Assembly (NCBI RefSeq): GCF_015845845.1
Contig: NZ_LDIG01000237.1
Coordinates: 1-46,350, forward strand
Reading direction: 5' to 3'
DNA: 46,350 nt
Source: Paenibacillus dendritiformis
Lineage (GTDB): Bacteria; Bacillota; Bacilli; Paenibacillales; Paenibacillaceae
Shown: positions 1 through 8,769 of the stretch, piece by piece
How the letters are laid out: the number at the start of each line of letters is the position of its first letter
Numbering within the stretch: position 1 is the stretch's first letter
Notes under the pieces: generated by a model
Databases searched by the model: none
Told to the model about the DNA's origin: nothing
What the model saw: only the letters and a program-made list of their open reading frames with translations
Made by a program: the position numbers and the translations under genes

Positions 1-19
1 CAGACATGTTGATTAACCA
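1..19. repeat. Left terminal inverted repeat of IS4-family element
   Basis: CAGACATGTTGATTAACCA pairs with the reverse complement of 1233-1251 with two mismatches. Confidence 0.75.
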
Positions 20-30
20 AATTGTGTAAC

Positions 31-1152
31 TCAAACAAGCCCGGCAGGGCTGAATTTTTCTCTTATCCTCTGCATCTTAACGAGCCATTCGGGAGGAAGG
101 GAATTTAGCCTAAATAGACGTGCAAAGTGAATAAAGGACAGCTTTTGATGCCTAGATACGACCCCTTGAGTGGTATCAAATAACCATTTGAGTAACACGT
201 AAACGATGAGAGCTACAAACAGCTGCCCGTACACGGCATTTTCAGTTGTCCCGAACAAAGTAGGGATATTCAAGTGCTGCTTGATCCAGCGAAAGAAAAC
301 CTCGATTTGCCACCGGGCTTTATACATCTGTGCGATTTCTTCTGGGGTCACTTGCATGAGATCGGTAACGACGCGGAGTTCTCGGCCATCGAAATCTTGG
401 AAGGTAACGACGCGATGCCGCTTCTTGGATCGACATTGCTCTGTTCCAAGTTGGCACGTAATGTCCCGGATGACCGGGCTGTTAGGCTCTTTTTGCCGGC
501 GTAGAGCACGTGGTTTTTCAAGATGAACGTTATCACGCAGTCGAACGACAAAGGATTGACCTTCTTCTTTGAAACGATCTAATCGTTCGAGCTTCCCGTA
601 AGCCCGGTCCATAACCATAATGTAATCCAAATGGGTTAAGCTTTCACAGAGCGGACCATCATGTTTCGAACCAACCGTTTCGACCACGTTTAGAGGGGAG
701 TCGCATTGGGCTTGCAAAGAAACATGTAGCTTAATGCCCGAACGCTCACCATGGTAAGGGGCCCAGGGCAAGCGAGTTTTTCCTACCGTTACGGTCGTCG
801 AGTCAATCAAAAGCAATTCTTTAGGAAAGGCCAGCTTTCGGGTCGTTTGACGATTACAGGTTTGGATGAGCCGGTGTAGGAGCTCCTTGAATACAGCAAA
901 GGGAACCTCAGCTGCCTTTCCGGAAAAACTGGAATAATGGACAGGAAGCAAGCCGCTGGCTGCTGCATGAACCACACCTGAACGGTAGCTATCCCATTGT
1001 TCAGAGGCAGCCATCGCCCAATATTGTAGCAAATGATGGACGGTAAACTTGCGGGCCTTGTCTTTATAGCCGGCGAGTTCGATTGCAGAATCGATTTCTT
1101 CTGCAGGCAAAACGGATTGAAGGATGGACAGGATCGTGGTAGACTTTTTCAT
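31..1152 (-). CDS. IS4-family DDE transposase
   Basis: Cut-and-paste transposase of about 373 residues, a normal length for the family. The reading frame extends upstream to 1197, but the start at 1152 (MKKSTTIL) is preferred because AAAGGTGG lies just before it. The first catalytic Asp is in LLLIDSTTVT and the second in YIMVMDRAYG. The IS4 signature Y-(2)-R-(3)-E-(6)-K is present in YKARWQIEVFFRWIK, so all three DDE residues and the C-terminal motif are intact. The N-terminal 60 residues look like the DUF4372-type domain common in this group. The gene shows no frameshift and is probably functional. Confidence 0.9.
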   Translation of the reverse strand: MKKSTTILSILQSVLPAEEIDSAIELAGYKDKARKFTVHHLLQYWAMAASEQWDSYRSGVVHAAASGLLPVHYSSFSGKAAEVPFAVFKELLHRLIQTCNRQTTRKLAFPKELLLIDSTTVTVGKTRLPWAPYHGERSGIKLHVSLQAQCDSPLNVVETVGSKHDGPLCESLTHLDYIMVMDRAYGKLERLDRFKEEGQSFVVRLRDNVHLEKPRALRRQKEPNSPVIRDITCQLGTEQCRSKKRHRVVTFQDFDGRELRVVTDLMQVTPEEIAQMYKARWQIEVFFRWIKQHLNIPTLFGTTENAVYGQLFVALIVYVLLKWLFDTTQGVVSRHQKLSFIHFARLFRLNSLPPEWLVKMQRIREKFSPAGLV

Positions 1153-1232
1153 GGAGTCGCCACCTTTCTTCGGTTGAGTTTGTAGGCGTACAAACATTTT
1201 ACCGGGTGTGCGGCTTTTTTTCTACCATTTTG

Positions 1233-1251
1233 TGGTTAATCAACAGGTGTG
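1233..1251. repeat. Right terminal inverted repeat of IS4-family element
   Basis: TGGTTAATCAACAGGTGTG is the inverted partner of 1-19. A perfect TATAAT lies at 1258-1263, seven bases outside this end. With TTAATC inside the repeat (1236-1241, 16-bp spacer) it could form a weak hybrid outward promoter toward the glycosyltransferase gene. Confidence 0.75.
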
Positions 1252-1529
1252 ATCTTGTATAATAGTATGAAGCGGGCTGACTAGCGGTCCCTCTGATGAT
1301 TTCATTTGAAAATATTATAAATTTTCAACCTTTTCTCATCATTCTTATTCTATGATGGAGCTTGTATGCATTATAGCCAGGTCCAAGACCCGCCAAAGGT
1401 CTAGGATCACAACCGCACTCCAGTCCATTTCCAGTCCGTCCCTTTTCGGATACGATTAGAGTAACAAATTCAGAGAGAAGTAGTAGCCAGAGATGGTGAA
1501 GTTATAAATAAAGGGAGATGTTAGGAAAC
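1252..1529 (+). other. Intergenic leader upstream of glycosyltransferase
   Basis: About 280 bases with no credible gene. It holds a TATAAT hexamer at 1258-1263 and a short hairpin near 1385-1401 (AGACC, seven-base loop, GGTCT). The long leader suggests that the promoter may be far from the start codon. No recognisable riboswitch was seen. Confidence 0.4.
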
Positions 1530-2732
1530 ATGTATGATCGGGGTTACGGTAAACAGCCGAAGGAGAAGGTGCTCGTTCTCGCAGGATCGCTCGGCCACGG
1601 CCATCTGCAAGCGGCTCACGCGATTCGGGAAGCGGCGCGCACCTGGTACCCGCAGGAAGCGGAAGTGCATGTCGTCGATTACTTGGAACAGGTGTCGCCG
1701 CATCTGCACACGGTCGGTTCGTACTGCTTCGTGCAATGGTTGAAAATGTTCCCGAATATGTACGGCTTTCTGTTCGAGATGACACGCCGGGATCATCGTT
1801 TCTCCCAGCTGATTAAAAATGTGCCGCTGACGAGTCTGCGTCCGCTCATCAAGCTGATTCGCGAGGTGCAGCCGACAATTATCGTCAGCACGTTCCCGGC
1901 GGCGAGCGCGGCGGTATCCCGCCTGAAGGAGCGCGGAGCTGTGCAATGCGGCCTGGTAACGGTCATCACCGACCATACCGATCACAGCTTCTGGATTCAC
2001 CCCCATACCGACCGTTATCTGGTCGGCTCGGAGGAAGCCCGGGCCAAGCTGGCCGGACAAGGCATTCCCGCCTGCCGGATCGAGGTGTCCGGCATTCCGG
2101 TTCGTCCGGAGTTCTATGGAAACTATGACAAAGTCGCGCTTCGCCGCCGCTACGGCCTGGATCCGGATCGGATGACCGTGCTGCTGATGGGCGGCGGCTG
2201 CGGCCTGCTCGATCCCGATTTCTTCCGCGCTATGGAAGAAGCAGACTGGGCGGCCGACATTCAGTTCATCGTCATCTGCGGCCGGAACGAGCGGCTGCGC
2301 CGCCACCTTGAGGAATGGGCGGCCTCGTCCCCGCTTCATATCCGGGTCGAAGGCTACGTACAGCCGGTCCACGAATATATGGCGATGTCCGATCTGCTGA
2401 TTACGAAGCCGGGCGGGGTGACGACGACCGAGGCGGTCGTCCAGCGGCTGCCGCTTCTGGTCTACAAGCCGCTGCCGGGCCAAGAGCAGGACAACATCCG
2501 CTATCTGGTCCGCAAGGGACTGGCCTGCCAAGCCGAGGATCCGGAGGATCTCGTATCCCAGCTATCGTCCTTCGCTTCCCGCCCTGAAGCGCTGCAATGG
2601 ATGAGCGTCCGCGCCCAGGCGGAACGCCAGCATACGCAAGCCCGCGTGCTGGAAGCGATTCTGCAGGTGGAGCGGCACCCGATCGTGCCGCGCAAGACGG
2701 CGAGACTCCGCTTCCGCCGCAATTACGTCTAA
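1530..2732 (+). CDS. MGDG synthase/UgtP-family glycosyltransferase
   Basis: Predicted membrane-associated GT28-type enzyme that transfers a sugar from UDP-glucose or UDP-galactose to diacylglycerol, making glycolipid for the membrane or lipoteichoic-acid anchor. The N-terminal MGDG-synthase domain starts with VLVLAGSLGHGHLQAA (the GxGHxxAA acceptor loop). The C-terminal half has LLMGGGCG and the donor-binding KPGGVTTTEA motif near residue 290. Length (about 400 residues) fits the family. An in-frame ATG at 1518 touches its GGGAG sequence, so the ATG at 1530 (GGGAG 12 bases away, AGGA closer) is the better start. The gene is monocistronic and ends in a strong terminator. The precise lipid product cannot be read from sequence. 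Confidence 0.8.
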   Translation: MYDRGYGKQPKEKVLVLAGSLGHGHLQAAHAIREAARTWYPQEAEVHVVDYLEQVSPHLHTVGSYCFVQWLKMFPNMYGFLFEMTRRDHRFSQLIKNVPLTSLRPLIKLIREVQPTIIVSTFPAASAAVSRLKERGAVQCGLVTVITDHTDHSFWIHPHTDRYLVGSEEARAKLAGQGIPACRIEVSGIPVRPEFYGNYDKVALRRRYGLDPDRMTVLLMGGGCGLLDPDFFRAMEEADWAADIQFIVICGRNERLRRHLEEWAASSPLHIRVEGYVQPVHEYMAMSDLLITKPGGVTTTEAVVQRLPLLVYKPLPGQEQDNIRYLVRKGLACQAEDPEDLVSQLSSFASRPEALQWMSVRAQAERQHTQARVLEAILQVERHPIVPRKTARLRFRRNYV

Positions 2733-2751
2733 TCTGGTAAGTAAAAAACGG

Positions 2752-2781
2752 CCGTCAGGGTGCTCGCCCTGACGGTTTTTT
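2752..2781 (+). terminator. Rho-independent terminator
   Basis: Perfect 9-bp stem CCGTCAGGG/CCCTGACGG with a 6-base loop, followed by six T residues, 19 bases after the glycosyltransferase stop codon. Confidence 0.93.
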
Positions 2782-2936
2782 GCATGGGTTGAGGCGGTTC
2801 AGAGCGGGCTAGTTGGAGGAGAGTGGAGTAGTTGGGACTAGGTTGGACTAGCTACTTCTGGTGTCTGATACGGTCTGCTGGTGTATGTTGGTGTGGCGGA
2901 TGTCCGCTGGTGCCTGCTTCCTCCCATATCCTGGCT

Positions 2937-3165
2937 TGCGATGCGTGCTATTCGTGTTTTCCCGCCAAAAATACTGCAAAATTACAGTTTTCTCATAGGA
3001 GCCCTTCTGGATGCGAGGGAATCCTGCAAATGTGCACCAATTTCACGCCATAATCGCTTGACCGGCACTTTTCGAAGTGAATTAATGTAATTTTGCAGGA
3101 ATTTCCCTTAATTCAGCCTCAACGCGCCAAAAATGATGTAAAATAGCAGGAATTTTACAATCAAA
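2937..3165. repeat. Dispersed intergenic repeat, copy A
   Basis: The 2782-3200 gap has no supported gene. It contains AT-rich blocks built around CTGCAAAATTACAG, TGTAATTTTGCAGGAATTT, AATTCAGCCT and AAAAATGATGTAAAATAGCAGG. The same block order recurs in reverse orientation at 42940-43130 (TGTAATTTGGCAGGATTTT, GAATTTAGCCT, AAAAATGCTG). The preceding stretch 2810-2930 is low-complexity (repeated GGACTAG, TGGTGT) and also resembles the flank of copy B. Function is unknown. Confidence 0.5.
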
Positions 3166-3200
3166 AGAGAGCCGCCAGGGCTCCCTTTTATAAACATGCC

Positions 3201-4748
3201 TCACTTCGCAACGCCTCGTATCTGACGGACAAGCCGGTTCACCGTCTCATCCGGAATGTCGCGCTTCCCGTACCGGGCCTCGGTGTAGGCATCGCCCAGC
3301 TCGCTCTCGACGGAACCGGTGTAGGCGTCAACCAACTCGATCTCAACGGCTCCTCTGTACCCGTCGCCCAGTTCGCTCTCGCCGCCTTGACCGCCCTCCG
3401 CTCCCCGCTCCTCCCATTGCCGAAGATGCTCCATCGTCTCCTTCGGCGTGCGGCCCGGGTCAGGCTCATATCCTTGCCCGATCGCCTGGCGCAGCCGCTC
3501 CCGGTACAGGAAGCGGACACGCTCGCGATTCGTCTTCAGGTCGTCATAGCGCTCCCGGCGCCAGCGGCGCGCGGTCTGCGCCCACGGCTTCATGACGCGG
3601 CGGCGAAGCTTCTCCCATTCGAACGTGGAGGATTGTTCGTCGACATAGTCGGCCGGCTCCGGCTCTGCTTCCCGCTTGCGCAAAAATCGCAGCAGCGCAT
3701 CCCAGGCCTGCGGGAACAGCTTTTTCATCAGGAAGCGCAGCAGGAGCCAGGCTGCGGCCAGCGTCCCGACAGCCAAGGCGAGCCAGAAGACGACGGTAAT
3801 GACACGCTCCAGCAGCTTCCAGAACAAACTCGGCTCGGCGTTCGCATCGGCCCCGAATAGAGGCATCTGCGGTGCGGCCTGCGGCGGCGGGGGCTCGTCC
3901 ACGGCGACATTCTCGCTCCCCGAGAATAGCCAGGCGAGCAGCGTGCGTGTCCACTCCATCAGCGTGTCCATCGCCGACCCGAAGGTGAAGGCGACGATAA
4001 GCACCAGCGCAAGGAAGAACAGAATGACATAGGACGCATTGAGGCGGATCACCTGAGCCGGAACGGAGCCGCGGGCCTCTGCACTGTAATTCGCCTTGTT
4101 CAGCTGCCCCCAGTTCATCTGCCACAGCGTGCCGAAGACGAACAGCACGCCGACGGTAGCTAGATGTGGCTGAAGCGCACGCAGCTCCGGGCGGAAAAAG
4201 GAGAGCGCAAATACGAGAAAATACATGCCGAGCGCCGCCCAGTTCCAATGCACGGTATCTCCGAACGCTGACCGGCTCGCCACAGCCGACGTCCCTCTTG
4301 CAAATACGATAAAGCCGGCCGCATACACTGCTATCATCGGCAGTCGAAGCGGTACTACGGCTGCCAGCGCGGCACTGCCGGCCACGAACAACAGCAGCAG
4401 CCAGAGGCGAAGCCTCTTGAAGCGCGCCGCAGACTGGAGCGCCGTCCCCGCGGCCGCGCAGGCCGGCCATAGTCCGTACCACAGATGAGGTCCGGCCTCT
4501 TCGGGCGCTGCATACACGCTGATCAGCAGCAGGACCGGGAACAGGATGAGATAATCGAGCAGCGCCCGCAGCAGCGAAATCCCGAAGTCTCGCCCCCGAA
4601 TCCAATACCAACCGCGGGTGTCTTCCCGATTGAAGTCCCGCTTTCGTTCCCGATTGCCTTCGCGGTTCAATTCCCGGCTGTTTTCACGGTTCAGTTCCCC
4701 GCTCTGATTCCGGCTTCGTTCCAAATCCTTTTCCCGGCTATTGAGCAT
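3201..4748 (-). CDS. DUF4129 membrane protein, YebA-like without transglutaminase core
   Basis: Third gene of a MoxR/DUF58 operon. Residues 1-50 are a charged low-complexity segment rich in NRE repeats. Several hydrophobic membrane segments follow to about residue 240, another membrane segment lies near 330, and a cytoplasmic C-terminal DUF4129 region contains RFLYRERLRQAIGQGY and TPKETMEHL. Comparable operons usually end in a longer transglutaminase-like protein (YebA/TgpA), in which the Cys-His-Asp domain lies between the membrane block and DUF4129. I see no such domain here. The start overlaps the upstream gene by 11 bases with AGGAGGTG before it, so translation is probably coupled. The exact role is unknown; a cell-envelope function is inferred from context. 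Confidence 0.75.
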   Translation of the reverse strand: MLNSREKDLERSRNQSGELNRENSRELNREGNRERKRDFNREDTRGWYWIRGRDFGISLLRALLDYLILFPVLLLISVYAAPEEAGPHLWYGLWPACAAAGTALQSAARFKRLRLWLLLLFVAGSAALAAVVPLRLPMIAVYAAGFIVFARGTSAVASRSAFGDTVHWNWAALGMYFLVFALSFFRPELRALQPHLATVGVLFVFGTLWQMNWGQLNKANYSAEARGSVPAQVIRLNASYVILFFLALVLIVAFTFGSAMDTLMEWTRTLLAWLFSGSENVAVDEPPPPQAAPQMPLFGADANAEPSLFWKLLERVITVVFWLALAVGTLAAAWLLLRFLMKKLFPQAWDALLRFLRKREAEPEPADYVDEQSSTFEWEKLRRRVMKPWAQTARRWRRERYDDLKTNRERVRFLYRERLRQAIGQGYEPDPGRTPKETMEHLRQWEERGAEGGQGGESELGDGYRGAVEIELVDAYTGSVESELGDAYTEARYGKRDIPDETVNRLVRQIRGVAK

Positions 4749-5856
4749 GACGCACCTCCTCTTCCTGCGGCTTCATATCGGGCTTCGGCAGCACGAGCCA
4801 TTCCACGGCGCTGCCCCGCATGCGCATCCGGTTCGCGATCGCCTCGGCCTGACGGGAAGGCGGAAGCGGCGTCACGATAATATAGTCGGTATCCCCTGCC
4901 GGCTCCCATTGCGCGAGGAAGGTGGCGAACGTCATCGTCAGTTCCAGCTCCAGCTTCGCCATCCATTCGAACAGCTGGTGCAAATGCGGCGTTCCCGCTC
5001 CGGGCGGAAAGGTCAGCGCGGTCCCTCTAGTATGGCCGGGCAAGCTTCCGTTGCAGCTGACGCCCGTCTCCATCCCCTGCTTCACCGTGGCATGAGCGAT
5101 GGAAGCCGCATAAGACAGCGCCTTCTCGACCTGCTCCGGAATCGTCACCTTCGACCACATCCCGTCCGATGTCTCGAAGTTGACCAGAATCATCAGCTTG
5201 CGGTCGGCCGTATAATCGAACTTGTGTACTTGAAGACTGTTCGTGCGGGCCGTCGCCTTCCAATGCACCGATTTGAGCGTATCGCCCGGGCGGTACGACC
5301 GGACGCCAGATTTCCAGAACGGATCCTCCAATATCCAGCGGCGTACAGGGATGTCCCCAATCCAGCTCTTCGTCGACAGCGGAAGCTGATCCAGACTGAT
5401 GAGGGCCGGGTACACGGTCAGCTCCAGCCCCAGCGGAATCCGGCGCACCGCATCGAACACGCCGAACGGATCGCCCGCCGTCATCGTGACGCTGTCCAGC
5501 CGGTAGATCCCCCGCTTCACACATGTAATCTGATGACGCCGAATCACGCGTGTATACGGTTTCAATGCAAATAAGCTTCGATGGTTCTGGGAGAGTTCCC
5601 CGACGTCCATCTCCAGATTATGCTGCTTCCCGAAGCGAAGGGCGCTCGGAAGCATCGACTCGAGCCGGACCCAGGGCAGCGGCAGCAGCTTGTCGTTGCC
5701 GATCGTTTCCGTCATCTCCACCGTCTCGCCGGCGAACAGCTTCTGCTTCGAAAATGTGCGGGTATAGGAGACCCGCTGCAGCGCCCAGCGTCTATACAGC
5801 ATGCCCTGCGCAGCCAGGGCAAGGCCGAGGAACACAATCAACCAATGCAGCGGCAT
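4738..5856 (-). CDS. DUF58 domain-containing protein
   Basis: About 372 residues. One or two N-terminal hydrophobic segments (PLHWLIVFLGLALAAQG) precede a beta-rich region. The DUF58 core near residues 190-225 shows the hallmark pattern SGVRSYRPGDTLKSVHW followed by KATARTNSLQVHKFD. The family resembles VWA-type scaffold proteins that work with MoxR AAA ATPases as chaperones or assembly factors. The gene starts five bases after the MoxR stop codon, with GGAG eight bases from the ATG, and overlaps the downstream DUF4129 gene, so the three proteins are probably made together. Its biochemical partner is not known. Confidence 0.85.
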   Translation of the reverse strand: MPLHWLIVFLGLALAAQGMLYRRWALQRVSYTRTFSKQKLFAGETVEMTETIGNDKLLPLPWVRLESMLPSALRFGKQHNLEMDVGELSQNHRSLFALKPYTRVIRRHQITCVKRGIYRLDSVTMTAGDPFGVFDAVRRIPLGLELTVYPALISLDQLPLSTKSWIGDIPVRRWILEDPFWKSGVRSYRPGDTLKSVHWKATARTNSLQVHKFDYTADRKLMILVNFETSDGMWSKVTIPEQVEKALSYAASIAHATVKQGMETGVSCNGSLPGHTRGTALTFPPGAGTPHLHQLFEWMAKLELELTMTFATFLAQWEPAGDTDYIIVTPLPPSRQAEAIANRMRMRGSAVEWLVLPKPDMKPQEEEVRHAQ

Positions 5857-5861
5857 AGGCG

Positions 5862-6821
5862 TTACTCCGCCGCACGGGCTTCTGCCGGAACCGGCACCTG
5901 ACTTACGATCTGGGCCAGGACGGATTCGGCTTTGTCGTCCCGCGATCCGGCCGCATGGTGAAGGAGCAGGCGATGCGACAGCACCGGAGCGGCCATCGCC
6001 TTCACATCATCCGGCGATACGTAATCCCGCCCGTGGATGACAGCAAAGGCCTGCACAGCGCGAAGCAGCGCCTGACTGGCCCGCGGGCTGGCGCCCAGCG
6101 CGATGTCCGGGTGGCTGCGCGTCCGCTCGACAATGCCGAGCACATATTCGAGGATGGCATCGTCCACATGGACCCGGGTATATCCGGCGCGGGCCGCCTT
6201 GATATCCTCCCGCGTCGCCACCGGGGCAAGCTCCTGTATTGGATCCTCGGTGCGGAAGCGGGAGAGAATGCGCAGTCCTTCCTCGAACGTCGGATAGCCA
6301 AGCTTCAGCTTCAGCATGAAGCGGTCCAACTGGGCCTCCGGCAGCGGGAACGTGCCGAAGTTGTCGAGCGGGTTCTGCGTCGCCAGCACGATGAACGGCT
6401 CTTCGAGCTGCATCGTGACGCCATCGATGCTGACCTGACGCTCTTCCATGCATTCCAGCAGGCTGGACTGGGTGCGCGGCGTCGCCCGGTTAATCTCGTC
6501 AGCGAGCAGCAGGTTGGTGAAGACCGGACCCGGCCGGAACTCGAATTCGCCCCGCTTCTGGTTGTACACGTTCATTCCGCTCAGATCGGTAGGCAGCAGA
6601 TCTGGCGTGAATTGAATGCGCTTGAAGGTGCCGTCGATCGACTTGGCGATGGATTTGGCGAGCAGCGTCTTGCCTGTGCCCGGCACGTCCTCCAGCAGCA
6701 CGTGGCCGCCAGTGAACAGGGCGACGAAGATGCGGTCCAGCGTATCGTCCTTGCCGACGATAACCTGCTGCACATTGCGCTTAATAGCTTGGGCAAGCGT
6801 ATGAATACGGGATAAGTCCAT
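5862..6821 (-). CDS. MoxR-family AAA ATPase
   Basis: About 319 residues, typical length. Walker A is EDVPGTGKTLLAKS, Walker B is NLLLADEINRATPRTQSSLLE, and sensor I is IVLATQNP, followed by the LPEAQLDRF box. A GTG-initiated extension to 6833 is possible, but GAGGTG at 6831-6836 sits nine bases upstream of the ATG at 6821 and supports the shorter protein (MDLSRIHTL). MoxR ATPases act as chaperone-like remodelers of VWA/DUF58 partners, here encoded immediately downstream. First gene of the three-gene operon. Confidence 0.92.
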   Translation of the reverse strand: MDLSRIHTLAQAIKRNVQQVIVGKDDTLDRIFVALFTGGHVLLEDVPGTGKTLLAKSIAKSIDGTFKRIQFTPDLLPTDLSGMNVYNQKRGEFEFRPGPVFTNLLLADEINRATPRTQSSLLECMEERQVSIDGVTMQLEEPFIVLATQNPLDNFGTFPLPEAQLDRFMLKLKLGYPTFEEGLRILSRFRTEDPIQELAPVATREDIKAARAGYTRVHVDDAILEYVLGIVERTRSHPDIALGASPRASQALLRAVQAFAVIHGRDYVSPDDVKAMAAPVLSHRLLLHHAAGSRDDKAESVLAQIVSQVPVPAEARAAE

Positions 6822-7049
6822 AGATCGAAGCACCTCGTTTCCGTCGTGGTTACTGCTTCTATGTTACCCTTTTTTGGGAGACTCGGCTACGGTTAACCCT
6901 GAACAGAAGCGGCAAGGGCAAGCGAAAAGGGGATCTGAGGTTAAGGGAAATGGAAAGGGAGAAAGAGAAGGAATGGACCTGGCCATCCGTCGTTCAGTGG
7001 AGAGAATAGGCCAAGAGGAACGCAGCCTCCTGGTCGCGTTCCTCCCGGT
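6822..7049. other. Intergenic region between MoxR operon and ABC operon
   Basis: Purine-rich plus strand with no coding potential that I trust. It holds the hairpin GAGGAACGC/GCGTTCCTC (7015-7044) immediately after the ABC permease stop codon. That hairpin lacks a clear T-tract on the minus strand, so it is a weak terminator or mRNA-stabilising stem. No convincing promoter for moxR was identified. Confidence 0.4.
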
Positions 7050-7748
7050 TTATGTCGTCACATCGACATGCTCGATATTGCGGATAGTGAAGTAAGCGAT
7101 CAATCCGCCAATGACCGCCAAAGTCAGAGGGATGAAGATAATCGACCCCAGCGAGAACCCGTTGGTGCTGGAGGTGATAATCGCCATCATCAGAATCGAA
7201 GAGACGATGGTCGCCGAGACCGAATGCTTCCGCATCCCGAAGAATAGCGGGATCAGTCCCATGCCGCTGGCGGCGATCGCATTGATGAAGGCCTTCAAGC
7301 CTTGGGAGGCGAGCGCTGATAACGGCAGGCCCCCGGGCACCAGATCGAGCCACCGGTTCAGGAGATAATAGCCGCTTGTCACGAACAGGGTAGACAGGAT
7401 GATGGCGCAGAACGTGAAGACGACAACAATCGCCAGCTTGGCCGCGATAAGCTTCTTACGGCTGATGGGGTACATGAACAGCACCGTAATCGACTTGCTC
7501 CGGAATTCCTCGATGACGAAGCGCGAGAGCAGCACCGCCGCGAACACAATGAAGGTCCCCCGCACGATCGTGACGCCGAAGTCGAATGCCTCAAGCAGGC
7601 TGGTAAAGGCAGGAGTGCCCTCCTCCACCTTCTGCACGAAGCTGACGAACAGCATGAAGAGGAGGATGATGGCGCTGGCGATGACGGCTCCGCGGATGTA
7701 GCCGCCGATCTTATATTTTTTCATTTCCATCCTCATCAAGTTACGCAT
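7050..7748 (-). CDS. ABC-2 type transporter permease
   Basis: About 232 residues with six predicted membrane segments, for example GGYIRGAVIASAIILLFMLFV, TFCAIILSTLFVTSGYYLL and IIFIPLTLAVIGGLIAYF. It matches the small membrane subunits of bacitracin/lantibiotic-protection ABC exporters. The start overlaps the ATPase gene by eight bases, with GGAGG eight bases upstream of the ATG, so the two are translationally coupled. Together with the ATPase and the adjacent two-component system, it probably forms an antimicrobial-peptide or envelope-stress resistance module. The substrate is unknown. Confidence 0.8.
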   Translation of the reverse strand: MRNLMRMEMKKYKIGGYIRGAVIASAIILLFMLFVSFVQKVEEGTPAFTSLLEAFDFGVTIVRGTFIVFAAVLLSRFVIEEFRSKSITVLFMYPISRKKLIAAKLAIVVVFTFCAIILSTLFVTSGYYLLNRWLDLVPGGLPLSALASQGLKAFINAIAASGMGLIPLFFGMRKHSVSATIVSSILMMAIITSSTNGFSLGSIIFIPLTLAVIGGLIAYFTIRNIEHVDVTT

Positions 7749-8664
7749 GGATGCCGCCTCCGTTCAATAAATTGAGGAAGTAGTCTTCCAGGGAGTGGTT
7801 TTTCTTATGAATCGACTCGATAATGACATCGTTCATGATCAGCGTCTTCGCAATCTCGTTCTGCGGCAGATCCGTGTCATATACCCGTATGACCTGCTCG
7901 TTCATCAGCCGCAGGTTCGTGAGCTTCATCTTGTTCTCCAGCACGAACACCGCATGCTGGCTGTTCGCCGTGACGATCTCGATATAGGCGGCGTTCTGCT
8001 CCCTCACTTCCGCCATCGACACCTCGGCGAGCAGCTTGCCGTGATTGATGACGCCGATCGTATCGGCCATCTGCTCGATTTCCCCCAGCATATGGCTTGA
8101 AATGAGCAGTGTAATCCCGTATTCGCGGGACAGCATCCGGAACAGATCCCGCAGCTCCTTGATGCCGATCGGATCGAGTCCGTTAATCGGCTCGTCGAGC
8201 AGGAGCAGCTCCGGCTTCGTCGTGATGGCGCGGGCAATGCCGAGCCGCTGCTTCATCCCCAGGGAGAAGTCCTTGACCATTTTCTTGTCGATGCCGCGCA
8301 GATTGACCAGCTCCAGCGCCTCGTCAATCGCCTTTTTGTCATGGTAGCCCATATATTCGCAGTGCAAATCCAGATTCTCGCGCGCCGTGAGCTTATCGTA
8401 GAAGATCGGATATTCGATAATCGATCCCATCCGTCCGAGCAGCTCATAGGACGTGTCCGTCAGCTTCTGCCCGAGAATTTCGATCTCGCCGCTGGTCGGC
8501 TTGACCAGATTCGTCATCATTTTCATCAAGGTCGTCTTGCCGGCGCCGTTCGGCCCGAGAAATCCGTAGATTTCCCCCCGCCGGATATTCATGCTGACTT
8601 CCGACACGACTTCATTGCCTTGATAACTTTTCGTGACCCGATAGGTTCGCAATGCATAGGTCAT
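7741..8664 (-). CDS. ABC transporter ATP-binding protein, BcrA-like
   Basis: About 307 residues. Walker A is GPNGAGKTT, the ABC signature is variant (FSLGMKQR), Walker B is ELLLLDEP, and the H-loop is in LLISSHMLGEI. A C-terminal extension of about 90 residues is typical of the BcrA/lantibiotic-immunity exporters. GGGAG lies eight bases before the ATG. The gene follows the sensor kinase in the same direction, separated by a terminator-like hairpin and a perfect palindrome (8747-8760), which suggests its own regulated promoter. Confidence 0.85.
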   Translation of the reverse strand: MTYALRTYRVTKSYQGNEVVSEVSMNIRRGEIYGFLGPNGAGKTTLMKMMTNLVKPTSGEIEILGQKLTDTSYELLGRMGSIIEYPIFYDKLTARENLDLHCEYMGYHDKKAIDEALELVNLRGIDKKMVKDFSLGMKQRLGIARAITTKPELLLLDEPINGLDPIGIKELRDLFRMLSREYGITLLISSHMLGEIEQMADTIGVINHGKLLAEVSMAEVREQNAAYIEIVTANSQHAVFVLENKMKLTNLRLMNEQVIRVYDTDLPQNEIAKTLIMNDVIIESIHKKNHSLEDYFLNLLNGGGIHA

Positions 8665-8746
8665 CGCAATAACTCCCTTCGCTCATGTGCCTCATGCTTC
8701 CATCGTATAATCTGAAATTCTCTTTTTTCTTTCCTGATTCTTACGA

Positions 8747-8760
8747 GTTTCTTAAGAAAC
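8747..8760. promoter_or_regulatory. Candidate response-regulator operator upstream of ABC genes
   Basis: Perfect 14-bp palindrome GTTTCTTAAGAAAC lying 83-96 bases upstream of the ABC ATPase start. A minus-strand AT-rich hexamer (ATTATA/TTATAC) lies about 40 bases downstream of it at 8703-8710, without a good -35 box. This is the arrangement expected of an activator-dependent promoter. The likely binder is the OmpR-type regulator at 9751-10449; that is inference. Confidence 0.45.
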
Positions 8761-8769
8761 GGCACATAG

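Larger units (their letters stand above)
1..1251 (-). mobile_element. IS4-family insertion sequence
   Basis: A single transposase gene on the minus strand is flanked by imperfect terminal inverted repeats. The left end (1-19) and the reverse complement of the right end (1233-1251) share the core TGTTGATTAACCA and differ at only two of 19 positions. The left boundary coincides with the window edge, so the true end may be one or a few bases further out and the target-site duplication cannot be checked. No passenger gene is present. Confidence 0.85.

Noticed and set aside
1385-1401. Hairpin in the glycosyltransferase leader considered as a riboswitch
   Set aside because: It is a single 5-bp stem with no conserved aptamer blocks.
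1521-2531. Long minus-strand open frame opposite the glycosyltransferase gene
   Set aside because: It is antisense to a clear family member, is rich in Arg/His/Gln, lacks a ribosome binding site and has no recognisable domain. It is a shadow of GC-biased codon use.
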